Source of the DNA: CBDFKV01 sp965249035
Lineage (GTDB): Bacteria > Pseudomonadota > Gammaproteobacteria > Arenicellales > Poriferihabitantaceae
Length of the DNA: 64,000 nt
Assembly (NCBI GenBank): GCA_965249035.1
Contig: CBDFKV010000005.1
Location: forward strand, 62,001-126,000
Direction of reading: 5' to 3'
Shown here piece by piece: positions 51,651 to 61,055 of the stretch (position 1 is its first letter; every line of letters starts with the position of its first letter). The notes beneath the pieces were generated by a model. The model ran no database searches. It was not told the origin of the DNA and saw only the letters and a list, made by a program, of their open reading frames with translations. Made by a program: the position numbers and the translations under genes.

Positions 51651-52986
51651 ATGGGGGAAGTTCGAAATTAAACCACTTGGCCTGACACTGATTTTTATCG
51701 CTGTAGCTGTGCCACTTTATTGGTTCATTCCGCAAGCAGGGCAGTATGATAGCCTTGCAACCTTCAGCCAGTACCTCGGATCAGTCTCACTAATTTTAAT
51801 GGGTATAGTGCAGTTTTTGGCGACTCGTGCCCGAGGTATTGAGGCCGTTTTTGGAGGAATGGATCGCATCTATGTCTTGCACAAGTGGCTTGCGATAACA
51901 GCAATTATCTTCGCCGCCATCCATGACACAGTTGATGCAGATATGGAAGAGCTTGGTGCTGAAACATTCCTTACAGACTTTGCTGAAACCTTGGGAGAGC
52001 TTGGTTTTTACGGCCTTCTAGTCCTCGGTGTCATCACGATTATCACCTTTGTGCCTTATCATTATTGGAAATGGTCGCACCGTTTTATGGGCTTATGTTT
52101 TGCCTCAGCTGCAGTGCACTTTGCTTTTATTCTTAAGCCTTTCAGCAATGCTGATCCATTAGGTTTATACGTTTTGGCTTTCTGCGCACTAGGTGTTTTA
52201 AGCTATTGTTACCTGCTCTTACCAAAACAATGGACCAGTCAAACCATTGATTATAATGTCACTAACATTGTACGTTCAGGTGATACTACCGAAATCCAAT
52301 TAAGCCCAAAAGGTCGTGGCATTAAGCATAAAGCCGGGCAATTTGCTTTTGTTACTTTTGATACCAAAGAGAAAAAAGGGCCTCATCCATTCACGATAAG
52401 TTCCGCCCCTAATCAACAAGGCGATATTCGTTTTACTATTAAGAATTTGGGTGACTACACTGCGTACCTGTCTCATTCATTGAATCAAGACACGACAGCC
52501 AAGCTTTCTCGCGCCTTCGGTCATTTCACTCAATCTGACAAATCTCAGCCGCAACTCTGGATTGCTGCAGGCATTGGGATTACGCCGTTCATGGCATGGG
52601 CGCAAACATTGGAACGCTCTCTAAGTACACCCATTAGATTGTATTACTGTGTAGCTGCGCGAGATAAGGCGATGTACATTGACGTCCTTGAGTCTATTGC
52701 AAATACAATGGATCAGTTTGAGACGGTATTGGTTATTTCAGGAAGAGATAAGCGCCTTACTGCAGCGCGAATTAATAACGAGCTAAGTAGTAGTATTGGC
52801 ACACACGAAGTGTATTTTTGTGGGCCTTCGACCATGCGCGAAAGCCTGAAGTCTGATCTTACTACATTGGGTTTAAAACGGGGCTCTTTTCATTATGAAG
52901 AGTTTGAGATTCGGTCAGGGATTGGTGTTCGTAAAGTCTTGAGTTGGTTGCTTAATCGCTATGGCTATAAATTATTCAGGCGTTAG
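51651..52986 (+). CDS. Ferric-reductase-like membrane flavoprotein with apparent frameshift near start
   Basis: A protein of about 445 residues. The N-terminal part has six membrane helices of the ferric reductase type with histidines for heme (HKWLAITAIIFAAIHD, HRFMGL, AAVHFAF). An FAD-binding ferredoxin-reductase domain follows (HPFTISSAPN, then GDYTAYL), and an NAD-binding part with WIAAGIGITPFMAW and VYFCGPSTMRESL. ATG 51651 reads MGE and stops soon. Removing one G from the GGGGG run (51653-51657) joins it to the long frame as MGKFEIKPLGLTLIFIAVAV, a good first helix. Otherwise translation would start at GTG 51709, cutting that helix. Physiological electron acceptor unknown. Confidence 0.75.
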
Positions 52987-53223
52987 CATCAACTTTTGAA
53001 TCAGTATCAAACCCACGCCTCCAAAATGGCCGCAATGGGCAAGCAAGCGACCGTTGGGCTTGCTTTGTCGCGTAGGGAAAATAGCGAGCAATTGACGTAG
53101 AGCTTTACTTTTTCATCGGTCGCAAACATACTCATTGCAGCCATTTTCGAATGTCAGATATACTCAGTCAACTCAAACCCTCCTTTAGGGCATTAACGTT
53201 AGTTCCATTACCTGTTAGGTCAA
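52987..53223. other. Cassette-type spacer between reductase and SDR genes
   Basis: Contains GGCCGCAATGGGCAAGC and CGCAAACATACTCATTGCAGCC, related to the motifs seen in other spacers of this region. No gene is visible. Near its end is TTAACGTTAGTTCC-ATTACC-TGTTAGG, which resembles core sites of gene cassettes. Confidence 0.4.
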
Positions 53224-53898
53224 ATGAACATCTTCATTACCGGGATATCAAAAGGTCTTGGTCTGGCGTTGGCGAAGGAATATGCCAACCGTGGGGACAC
53301 GGTCTTTGGTATTAGCCGGACCGAGCCAGAAGGTTTGCCTGAGGGCATACTTCATCAATGTGCCGACGTTACTCTGGATGACGCAAAGAACATCGTTGGC
53401 CAAATGGTAGACCAGATTTCCTGTATTGACTTACTGATCAATAATGCCGGTTGCGGCAGCTCCGGCTTCACCGCGGATGGTGTCGATACTTCGGAGCTAT
53501 CAAATCAGATCCAGCTGCACTGCGTCGGCGCTCTGAGGGTAACACAAGCCTTACTTCCAAAACTCCATAAGGCCGCGAAACCAAAGATTATAAACGTTAC
53601 TTCAAGGCTAGGTTCAATTAGTCAGCACCTGTCGGGAGATTTCGCGGGGCGCGAGTTTTCTTATCCGTATCGAATTGCTAAGTGCGCGCAGAATATGCTG
53701 ACAGTGTGCTTGGGAGCAGACAATTCTCTAGAGCATATAACTGTTGCCGCTGTTAATCCCGGACTCTTACGTACAGATTCCGGCTCGAGCGATTCAGAGC
53801 ATACAGCCGAAGACGCCGCATCGAGCATGGTGCCGCTCATTCAGAGTATCAGCAAGTTCGGCGTATTCCATACGTATAATGAACCAACAGAGTTATAA
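53224..53898 (+). CDS. Short-chain dehydrogenase/reductase (SDR)
   Basis: The 224-residue protein has the SDR pattern: ITGISKGLGLALAKEYANRG (the G-x3-G-x-G nucleotide site, residues about 5-24), NNAG at about 72-75, and the catalytic S-x-YxxxK set with Ser in NVTSRLGS and YPYRIAKCA (Tyr and Lys). It would reduce or oxidise a carbonyl or alcohol with NAD(P). It is a little shorter than typical but complete. Like its neighbours it is a lone plus-strand gene with spacers on both sides. Confidence 0.88.
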   Translation: MNIFITGISKGLGLALAKEYANRGDTVFGISRTEPEGLPEGILHQCADVTLDDAKNIVGQMVDQISCIDLLINNAGCGSSGFTADGVDTSELSNQIQLHCVGALRVTQALLPKLHKAAKPKIINVTSRLGSISQHLSGDFAGREFSYPYRIAKCAQNMLTVCLGADNSLEHITVAAVNPGLLRTDSGSSDSEHTAEDAASSMVPLIQSISKFGVFHTYNEPTEL

Positions 53899-54306
53899 TG
53901 CTAACAAACGGATGTGCAGGTCAATGCCGCAATAATATTGGTGTGATTTGGTGTAGAATTTCATGAGATCGTCTCCTGTGTTTGATACTTTGATATCGTA
54001 GCGCTTTAGCGCATTGGATGGCGGCTACTCGCCAAGCCTAGTTAACAGGAGTCGGTCATTAACAAGTATCAAACGCTTGCAGGCGGACAAAATGAACGCG
54101 TATCGGGCATTTTGACTGCCGATGCGAGGCGTTGCTGTGTCTGCTTTCTGGATCTGTTAAAGAAGATTGAAGCCGATTGCTTCCCGTATGCAATCTTCTC
54201 CGAACGGCTGAAAGGGCAACCTACCGCCCGTTGCACTTGACTTTTGAAACAGGCAAAAACATACTCAAAACGGTCATTGAGTTTCAACTCACACACGATA
54301 TATTAA
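53899..54306. other. 408-bp spacer with attC-like features
   Basis: Directly after the SDR stop comes TGCTAACAAACGGATGTGCA, which resembles the start of an integron cassette attC site; a further GCCTAGTTAACAGG lies near 54035. At 54199-54290 is the recurrent pattern CTCCGAACGGCTGAAAGGGCAACCTACCGCC ... ACATACTCAAAACGGTCATTG (shown in parts). No gene is visible, though a short stretch near 54120 could be a decayed coding end. Confidence 0.4.
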
Positions 54307-55143
54307 ATGGACATCATTAAAATTTCTGCATTTTCTGACGCTGAAGCTGGAGGGAACCCCGCTGGAATTGTACTAACTGAATTAATGCCGCCACCCTCTG
54401 ATATGCAACAAATAGCGGCGAAAGTTGGGTTTTCTGAGACAGCATTTGCTGAAATGCTGGGTGACAAACAAAGCTGGCGTGTTAGATATTTTTCTCCTGA
54501 ATCTGAAGTTCCATTTTGCGGGCACGCTACCATTGCTCTTGGTGCGGCTTTAGCCCAAAAGTATGGTGATGGGAATTTTCAACTAAGCCTTAACGAAACT
54601 GATATTTCTGTCGAGGGGGTTTATCGAAATAGTCAATATTTGGCTGCATTGCAGTCACCAGAAACTTACTCTCAGCAACTAACAGAAGCAGAAATAAATC
54701 AAACATTGGCCTTGTTTGGTTATAACCACTCACATTTAGATGAAGCAATTCCACCTGCTCATATTAATGGTGGCGCTGATCACTATGTTATGGCACTAAA
54801 AAGCCGATCAGATTTATCAGCTATGGATTATGACCTTGATGCTGGCCGTAACTTTATGAGAGAACGTGGGATAGTGACGGTGATGCTTGTAGTTGCCGAA
54901 ACCGATCAGTTGTTTCATGTGCGCAATGCATTTGCCTCAGGTGGTGTACTTGAAGACCCCGCAACTGGAGCGGCAGCTGCTGCATTCTCTGGCTATTTGC
55001 GAGACATCGATTGGAAAACATCAGGAAAGATTACGATCGTTCAAGGTGAAGATATGGGCTCACGTTCCCTCATTACTGCGGAATTCAACCCTAAAGCTGG
55101 GAGCTCAATTCGTATTTCTGGAACTACGCGGAACTTAGAATAA
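54307..55143 (+). CDS. PhzF-family protein 1
   Basis: A 278-residue two-domain isomerase-like protein. FSETAF (about residues 42-47) holds the catalytic Glu of the PhzF fold, FCGHATIALGAAL (about 70-82) the conserved GH-A/P-T block, and GVLEDPATGAAAAAF the second-domain equivalent. The family includes PhzF of phenazine synthesis, but most members act on unknown small molecules; no phenazine genes are near. It stands alone with spacers on both sides and has a different sequence from the PhzF gene that follows. Confidence 0.88.
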   Translation: MDIIKISAFSDAEAGGNPAGIVLTELMPPPSDMQQIAAKVGFSETAFAEMLGDKQSWRVRYFSPESEVPFCGHATIALGAALAQKYGDGNFQLSLNETDISVEGVYRNSQYLAALQSPETYSQQLTEAEINQTLALFGYNHSHLDEAIPPAHINGGADHYVMALKSRSDLSAMDYDLDAGRNFMRERGIVTVMLVVAETDQLFHVRNAFASGGVLEDPATGAAAAAFSGYLRDIDWKTSGKITIVQGEDMGSRSLITAEFNPKAGSSIRISGTTRNLE

Positions 55144-55387
55144 CTTTCCTTTAGAAAGGTAGCTACGCTCTAACTATTAAAGCCTAGTATTTGATATTGA
55201 TTGGCCGTTCAGGCCAACAACGGTCAGATAATATCGCAACCAGGCTATCTATAATGTAAGATCAAATTTCGGTTTCTCCAGTTGAATCAGGGCAGCTAAG
55301 CGGTCGAGCGACAATACTGTTAAAGCGAACACATTCACAAAGGCGCACAAGCATGCCGTAATCAATTCCCCGGAATATACCATCCTC

Positions 55388-56230
55388 ATGAAAAGAAAAT
55401 TTATTCAGTGTGACGTGTTCAGCGTTAATCCAACCAAAGGCAATGGTCTGGCCGTGGTCATTGATGGAGCAGGGTTGTCCAACACGCAAATGCAGGAGTT
55501 TGCTGCATGGACCAACCTCGCAGAAACTACATTCTTGTTGCCACCCATTGATCCAGACGCCGACTACAAAGTCAGAATATTTACTACTACCCGGGAAATG
55601 TTGTTTGCAGGTCACCCTACACTGGGCAGCTGCGCCTCCTGGTTGCATAGCGGCGGCAAGCCGAACGACCCTAAATTGATTAAACAGGAATGCGGTATTG
55701 GAATTGTAGAAATTGATATGAGTGGTGAGGTCCCAGCTTTTGTTGCACCACCAACAGACATACAGCCATTGGCACAGGACCAACTGGAAGCAATTTGCTC
55801 AGCTTTAAAACTGGATCCGAGTTGCATTGTCAACTCGGCGCGCCTAGATAATGGTCCGGTCTGGCAGGCACTGGAACTCCAGACTGCGAAACAAGTTCTG
55901 GCGGTAGACTCATCCCTGATCAAGTGGCCCGAAACTAAACCCGTTGGATTAATCGGTCCCCATCCCGCTGGATCAGAGTGTGATTATGAGGTACGCATGC
56001 TGGCACCTTCCAGCGGTATGAGTGAGGATCCCATAACAGGTTCCCTGAATTCTGCACTGTCACACTGGTTCTATAGCTTGGGTAAACTGGGTAGGAACCT
56101 GATTGTTGCCCAGGGAACCGTGATCAATCGACTAGGACGGGTACATATTCAGCCTGATTCAGCCATACCTGGCAAGGTTCGAATTGGTGGTAATACCAGC
56201 ATTCTTATTGAAGGCACACTGGATATATAG
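55388..56230 (+). CDS. PhzF-family protein 2
   Basis: A 280-residue PhzF-fold protein with LAETTFLL (catalytic Glu), MLFAGHPTLGSCASWL and SEDPITGSLNSALSHW. It begins VFSVNPTKGNGLAVV, the normal N-terminus with a GN motif. It is not a close copy of the PhzF protein 1 (54307), so the pair arose by separate acquisition or old duplication. Its substrate is unknown. ATG 55388 has no strong ribosome site nearby. Confidence 0.88.
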   Translation: MKRKFIQCDVFSVNPTKGNGLAVVIDGAGLSNTQMQEFAAWTNLAETTFLLPPIDPDADYKVRIFTTTREMLFAGHPTLGSCASWLHSGGKPNDPKLIKQECGIGIVEIDMSGEVPAFVAPPTDIQPLAQDQLEAICSALKLDPSCIVNSARLDNGPVWQALELQTAKQVLAVDSSLIKWPETKPVGLIGPHPAGSECDYEVRMLAPSSGMSEDPITGSLNSALSHWFYSLGKLGRNLIVAQGTVINRLGRVHIQPDSAIPGKVRIGGNTSILIEGTLDI

Positions 56231-56415
56231 GGTTTCCTGATCACCGAGCAATTACATCTTTGGTCTCCTTGAAATGAAGTGAGCATTGTCTGAAAACTAA
56301 TGACTGCTCAGGGCGACTTTGAGACGAATTAGAAATCTGCGACTGTCTCTGGCATACTCATAACGGTCGTTCGAAATTTAAAAAAAAGAATAAATGGAAA
56401 GTACGACTGTAAAAA
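56231..56415. other. Cassette-type spacer with recurrent motif
   Basis: Contains ATGACTGCTCAGGGCGACTT (from about 56300) and TCTGCGACTGTCTCTGGCAT followed by ACTCATAACGGTCGTTCG, the clearest copy of the repeated spacer pattern in this region. No gene is visible. Confidence 0.5.
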
Positions 56416-56440
56416 TTGTCTCGACATTATGTCGTATAGT
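56416..56440 (+). promoter_or_regulatory. Palindrome beside a TATAGT box before the molybdoprotein gene
   Basis: The perfect palindrome CGACATTATGTCG (56422-56434) lies between TTGTCT (56416-56421) and TATAGT (56435-56440). The spacing is short for a standard -35/-10 pair, but a palindrome touching a -10-like box suggests an operator for the gene at 56481. Confidence 0.35.
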
Positions 56441-56480
56441 ATGCTGTCAAGCATCAAAGTGAAATTCTATCGGAGCAATT

Positions 56481-57170
56481 ATGGGGACTCCTCCAGGTCA
56501 AAAAGTTAGGACAGATTTTCCTCGGTTTGGACTTCCAGCATATGCAGAGAGGTTTCCGTCTGTTCCTGATGATCGATCAATTTCGATAGAAATAAATGGA
56601 AATGGGAGAATCGATATTGATGATGCTCTCGCCGATTTACCTCGGACTAGAATAAAGGCTGATTTTCACTGCGTTACTACTTGGACTTATCCTAACGCTG
56701 AATGGGGTGGGGTAAAGTTCGGAGAGTTTTATCAAAAACACGTTCAACCCCTTAACGAACCTGAGCTTGGGATTACTGGTGCTGTTCTGTATGGCCAAGA
56801 CGGCTATCGAACTACACTTCTGTTAGAAGACCTTTTAAGAGAAGGCGTGATGATGGCTGATTCTCTTGGCGACGGGCCACTTTCGATTGAACACGGCGCC
56901 CCCTTGAGGCTGGTTGCACCAGAACATTATGGTTATAAGAATTTGAAGCATTTGACAAGAATAGAATTTTACTCAACTATGCCAGTGGTAAAACATGGGA
57001 TTAGTGCTTTTCTTGATCATCCGCGCGCACGCGTAAGAAAAGAAGAGCGGGGCAGATGGATTTCTGGTTGGGTTTTACGCTATGTGTACAGGCGACTTAT
57101 CCCGGGTACAGTGAGAAAATTTCGAGAAGCTATGGTGAAATATGAAGGTACCATTGGTAAGAGGCAATAG
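56481..57170 (+). CDS. Molybdopterin-binding oxidoreductase (sulfite oxidase/YedY-like domain)
   Basis: A 229-residue soluble protein of one Moco domain. DFHCVTTWTYPNAEWGGV (about residues 58-75) carries the cysteine that binds molybdenum, and EHGAPLRLVAPEHYGYKNLKHL (about 138-159) is the second family block. It has no signal peptide and no dimerisation domain, so it is a cytoplasmic minimal form. GGAG precedes ATG 56481. The substrate is unknown; partners such as a heme subunit are not encoded here. Confidence 0.85.
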   Translation: MGTPPGQKVRTDFPRFGLPAYAERFPSVPDDRSISIEINGNGRIDIDDALADLPRTRIKADFHCVTTWTYPNAEWGGVKFGEFYQKHVQPLNEPELGITGAVLYGQDGYRTTLLLEDLLREGVMMADSLGDGPLSIEHGAPLRLVAPEHYGYKNLKHLTRIEFYSTMPVVKHGISAFLDHPRARVRKEERGRWISGWVLRYVYRRLIPGTVRKFREAMVKYEGTIGKRQ

Positions 57171-57299
57171 TTAGAAGCCTGATAAGAGGCTGCGGTCCTG
57201 CAATTTACTATTCATATCCTATTCCAATGCCCGCTTTGGGCAAAATTGCGCCCTTTCACAGGCTTTTGGCACGATCTATATTTTAGGTATCATACCGTT

Positions 57300-57650
57300 A
57301 TGACAGCTATAAACTTACAGGAAAAACTATCCAAATTTTCAGAGCATTGGTCACCAAAAATAGTGTCTAATTTTAATGGCCATGACGTAATGGTAGTTAA
57401 AGTAAAAGGCGAATTTAATTGGCACTCACATGCGGACACCGATGATTTCTTCCTTGTTTTAAATGGGAAAATCACAATTAAACTGCGAGATAAAGACGTC
57501 GAGCTAGGAAAAGGAGAAATGTTTGTTGTGCCAAAGGGTGTTGAACACTGCCCTGTAGCTGAGGAAGAAGCCGAACTTCTTCTTATTGAACCGAGCGGGA
57601 CTCCGAATACTGGTGACGAGTCTATAGCGGCAATCAAACGAGCTTTGTAA
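57300..57650 (+). CDS. Cupin-domain protein 1
   Basis: A 116-residue single cupin: the first motif is WHSHADTDDFFLVLNGKI (about residues 40-57), with His-x-His and an acidic ligand, and the second VPKGVEHCPVAEEEAELLLIEP (about 78-99). Metal-binding histidines are present. These small cupins can be isomerases, dioxygenases or sugar-binding proteins; this one cannot be placed further. ATG 57300 begins the conserved domain; the frame is open upstream, without a better start. Confidence 0.82.
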   Translation: MTAINLQEKLSKFSEHWSPKIVSNFNGHDVMVVKVKGEFNWHSHADTDDFFLVLNGKITIKLRDKDVELGKGEMFVVPKGVEHCPVAEEEAELLLIEPSGTPNTGDESIAAIKRAL

Positions 57651-57658
57651 CTTTTACA

Positions 57659-57831
57659 ACTGGCCGAAAAGGGCAACTTTCCGACTACTGCGACCACTAG
57701 ACGGTTGTATACTCATAGAGTACAACCCGGTAATTCTAACGAACAGATGGAGTCAATCCGAAAGGGGTGTTTGTGAATTTAGATAATGAGGGACGTAACG
57801 CATAAGGGCAAAGTCAAACTATGGAAATAAC
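57659..57831 (+). repeat. Direct repeat copy A, left part (split by IS66)
   Basis: Copy A begins ACTGGCCGAAAAGGGCAACT at 57659 and matches 61680 onward. The IS66 element interrupts it after 57831; it resumes at 60584 and ends at 61258. Confidence 0.9.
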
Positions 57832-57854
57832 GTAAGCGCCGAATAAACGACAGC

Positions 57855-58187
57855 CTATCTTTTCCGTTTGTTTTTCCGCTTACGATTCCGGTTGATATTA
57901 ACAACCTGCGTATTCGACTTGACCTCCTTAATCCGTGACAACAGGTGGGGAGAGACATTCCATTTTTGACCCGACTCGGTCAGCACACCAACGGTCTTCT
58001 TGTTCAGCTTGATGATCGTGCCTACTTGTCTGCCCCTATTCGACTCAAAGTTCACTTTAGCACCCAGCCCCAGCGATATCATTTCTTGGAACGCGTGAAC
58101 AGAATCCAGAACCTTTAATCGCTCCACGACCTCGTGATTGAGTGCCAATAATTCCTCATAACTCAGTTCATCAAGATTGACCTTCAT
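57855..58187 (-). CDS. Small passenger protein at the end of IS66
   Basis: A 110-residue protein overlapping the tnpC stop by one base (TAATG type). It opens with a helical part (LSYEELLALNHEVVERLKVLDSV), has a compact beta domain like a KOW/SH3 fold (LGAKVNFESNRGRQVGTIIKLNKKTVGVLTESG, given in two parts in nature), and ends in a very basic tail (RNRKRKNKRKR). It could bind nucleic acid, possibly RNA. IS66 elements are not known to need such a gene, so it is a passenger or accessory. Confidence 0.6.
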   Translation of the reverse strand: MKVNLDELSYEELLALNHEVVERLKVLDSVHAFQEMISLGLGAKVNFESNRGRQVGTIIKLNKKTVGVLTESGQKWNVSPHLLSRIKEVKSNTQVVNINRNRKRKNKRKR

Positions 58188-59822
58188 TAAGTTGACCTCG
58201 GTTTGTAAGTACTCATATTCTGAGGCAATAATGGGTCAATGTCATCGAAGGTTTGTGCATTCGGGATGGCAGTGAAGATTTGCTTCAGATAGGCGTAGGG
58301 CTCAAGACCATTGGCTTTGGCTGTTTCAATCAAGCTGTATAGGTTGGCGCTGGCTTTCGCCCCATCGACGCTGGTCGAGAACAACCAGTTCTTCCGACCA
58401 ATCGCAAACGGGCGGATTGCGTTCTCAACAGGGTTGTTGTCGATCGGGTATGCGCCATCATCAAGGTAAGCAATCAGGCGTGGCCATTGATGCTGGAGGT
58501 AATGCAAAGCCTTGCCCAATGCGGTTTTCGGCGCAACCTGCGGCTGGGTTTGATCCAGCCACGCGCGCAGCTTGTCGATCACCAGCCTGGATCTAGCCTG
58601 TCTTTGACGATAACGCCTACTGGTGTCTGCTGCCTCTTGCTTAAGCTGCTTCTCAATCGCATACAGCCGGGCAATCAGCTTTAAGGCATACTCTGCTTTA
58701 CTGTTCTTTCTTCGCTTACCCGCAACTTTAGCCGCCTCAATAAAGCGCCGACGCGCATGCGCCCAACAACCCAGTCGTTTGATGCCTTGTTCTCGGCACA
58801 GGCCATCATAACCCGCATATCCATCTGCCATGATCGCACCCTGATAATCAGCCAGCAACCGTTTGGGCACCGAGCCACTGCGACTCGGGTCATAATCAAA
58901 CAGTACCATCTGTTGCCCAGGCGGACCCGCGCATCGAACCCACATATACGACTTGCTTTGCGCTGCCTTACCCGCTTCATTCAGTACCTGAACCGGTGTT
59001 TCATCGATATGCACATAGGGCTGTTCCAGCATGCACTCTTCAATCCGGTTAATCAGCGGTTGTACCAGCTGACCACAAACGGATCATCCAGTTCGCCATC
59101 GTGGTTCTATCCAGATCAATATCACAGCGCTTCAAAATGCTGCTTTGCCGATACAAGGGCAGCCCATCGGCATATTTTGCCGTTGCAATGTAGGCTAACA
59201 AACCCGCGCTGGCCTGACTCTTCTCGATTGCCTGCTTAGGCTTCACAGCAGTCTTGATCATGGCCTCGCCCTTAGCTTTGCAAGTGGGGCAAGCGTACTG
59301 CTTACGGATATGGCGTATCACCTGTATCTTCATCGGCACGATATCCAATTGCTCGGATACCTTGTCACCGATGAATGCCAGCGCTTGGCCGTCGTGGGGA
59401 CAGCACTTGTCTGCTTCGGGCAGGTCATGGATGACATCAATGCGCGGCAAGTTTTCTGGCAGCGGTTTACGACCACCGCGTTTGCGTTGGTGCGCGGGCA
59501 CATCAATCAGGCCGTCTTCGTCCGAATCATCACCAGCATCTGTATCAGTAGACGCAGGCTCGCATTCCTGCTCAGCCTCGTTGAATAACTCCAGTTGCAA
59601 GGAACGCGAGGACTCACTACTTGCAGCAAATCGGGCATTGCGCTCCAGTATCAGTGCTTGTTTGAGCTGCTCAATAAACTGATCTTTAGATTCCAGGGCT
59701 TGGTTTTTGGCTTCCAGCGCCGCTTCGTAGCGACTTTCCTGAGACAATAGCGCTTGCCTGATTTGTGCCAATTCAGACTCAATCTGATGATTCTCCTGTT
59801 CCAGTTGGGCTCGCGTCTTCAT
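58187..59822 (-). pseudogene. tnpC: IS66 transposase TnpC, split by a one-base frameshift
   Basis: Two readings cover one transposase. The N-terminal part (59822-59049) has the coiled-coil opening, an acidic linker, a zinc-ribbon-like part (CCPHDGQAL, ACPTCKAKG) and ends early at MANWMIRLWSAGTTAD. The C-terminal part (59032-58187) has HIDETPVQVLNE, the WVRCAGPPG stretch and DNNPVENAIRPFAIGRKNWLFS, with the catalytic acidic residues. Skipping one base near 59080-59090 reconnects them as IRLGQLVQPLINRIEE. The total of about 540 residues matches full TnpC. Either the copy is inactive or the read contains an error. Confidence 0.88.
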
Positions 59823-59842
59823 GCCCCTATTTTAGCAAATAC

Positions 59843-60190
59843 TCAGGATACTTTCCTATAATTCAATGCCTTATGTCGCTCAATCGACAAGCCGTACAGT
59901 AAGCTTTCTAGCTCTGCATGGCTGATCACGAGCACCGTCGAATCTGACCTCAGTGGCCACTTGAACTTGGCTTGCTCCAGGCGCTTATACCACAACACAA
60001 ATCCTGTTGAGTCCCAATGCAGAACCTTCAGCCGATCCCGGCTTTTATTGCAGAACACAAACAAGCCTTCTGAATAGGGGCTGATGCCCATTTCCTGCTC
60101 TACAATCACACTCAAGCCATTAACCGCCTTGCGAAAGTCCACCGGCGCTCGGTGCAGATAAACCGGCGGCAGGTCACTGAACCATTTCAT
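59843..60190 (-). CDS. tnpB: IS66 accessory protein TnpB
   Basis: The 115-residue protein has the IS66 Orf2/TnpB sequence: VYLHRAPVDFRKAVNGLSVI, then GLFVFCNKSRDRLKVLHWD and GFVLWYKRLEQAKF. It is intact and the family's usual length (about 115). It lies 20 bases upstream of tnpC and just after tnpA, the normal order. TnpB is needed for efficient IS66 transposition, in a role not fully understood. Confidence 0.93.
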   Translation of the reverse strand: MKWFSDLPPVYLHRAPVDFRKAVNGLSVIVEQEMGISPYSEGLFVFCNKSRDRLKVLHWDSTGFVLWYKRLEQAKFKWPLRSDSTVLVISHAELESLLYGLSIERHKALNYRKVS

Positions 60191-60192
60191 CT

Positions 60193-60499
60193 CTACAAAC
60201 GATCCAAAATGAGTGTCAGTGTATCGATCAGAGATTCATCATCTACCTCTACTTCGACAACCCGTATGCGCGATCTTTTTGCCGGGGGCTTACAAGCTTC
60301 CTCGTCCATCACCACCGAGTCCGCCACGGATTGCAAACGCACAAATTCGCCGGCTCGATTCTTAAGCAGTTGATTCTTACGCAGACTGAAGTATTTTGCG
60401 TTGACCCTCGTGTTGCCTGCAAAATTCAACGGCACTTAGGCCACTCTCTTGCTGTGTATCTATTAACTCTCGCCACTGCTGCTGACTTCGTCGGACCAT
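60193..60499 (-). pseudogene. tnpA: IS66 accessory protein TnpA, frameshifted
   Basis: From ATG 60499 the frame reads RRSQQQWRELIDTQQESG, then LSAVEFCRQHEG, the usual TnpA opening, then shifts out. One base later it continues as NAKYFSLRKNQLLKNRAGEF and ends at 60193. The helix-turn-helix region is thus split near 60415-60420. The combined length of about 101 residues fits TnpA. The extra base is not in a homopolymer run. Confidence 0.75.
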
Positions 60500-60575
60500 C
60501 GGTGTGCCTTCCAAAAAAAGCAAACTTAAACCGTTAGGCGTGACCTTTATAGAGTGTCGTTTATTCGGCGCTTAC

Positions 60576-61055
60576 GAAATAACCCACTTAGATCACGTTT
60601 ATCTCTCGGTCAGTAATTTCCCACTATCGGAAAAGTTCTATGATTCTGTGATGCAGAGCTTTGGCTTCAAGAAAGGCAATGATCCAATAGACGGCGAGCA
60701 GCATGCGCACTACTTCAACAGAGAAATACAAATTTCTTTGCGGCCGGCTCGTACACAGAAGCCCTATGATTCCTACGCACCCGGCTTGCATCACATATGC
60801 TTACAGGTAGCCAGCAGGTCGGAGATTAATGTTGCTGCCAAATCACTGAAGAAGCTTGGAGTCGACGTAAGCGATCCCAAAGAGTACCCCGAATACTCAG
60901 ATGATTACTACGCCATCTTTTTCAAAGACCCTGACGGTATAAGATTTGAGCTTGTTGCTCGTACTAAGACTCGTGATTTAATTTCACTAAAGTGGCCAGA
61001 ACTCAAAGGGTTTTTAAATCCAGTAAGCAGATTAATGAAGCAAGAAAATGCATAA
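60576..61055 (+). pseudogene. VOC/glyoxalase-fold gene copy A, 5' end cut off by IS66
   Basis: The gene originally began at ATG 57821 (MEI), then IS66 landed after the third codon. The rest, from 60576, is nearly identical to the intact copy at 61842-62324, with an Ile to Thr change at codon 4 and an Ala to Val change near the end (PVSRL instead of PASRL). A frame open from 60504 runs out of the IS into it, but a start inside the IS end is unlikely to be its normal one. Reading continues to 61055 without stops, so expression from within the IS cannot be excluded. Confidence 0.85.

Larger units (their letters stand above)
57832..60575. mobile_element. IS66-family insertion sequence, 2744 bp
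   Basis: The ends are 21-base perfect inverted repeats beginning GTAAGCGCCGAATAAACGAC (57832-57852 and 60555-60575); GTAAGCG ends are typical of IS66. The 8-bp target duplication GAAATAAC lies on both sides (57824-57831 and 60576-60583). Inside, on the minus strand, are tnpA (frameshifted), tnpB, tnpC (frameshifted) and a small passenger gene. It sits inside the start of a VOC gene. Target site and ends are intact, so insertion is recent, but two frameshifts suggest it no longer moves alone. Confidence 0.95.

Noticed and set aside
60504..61055. VOC protein starting inside the IS66 right end
   Set aside because: The duplicate at 61842 shows the true start; the extra N-terminal residues come from the IS and are not part of the domain.
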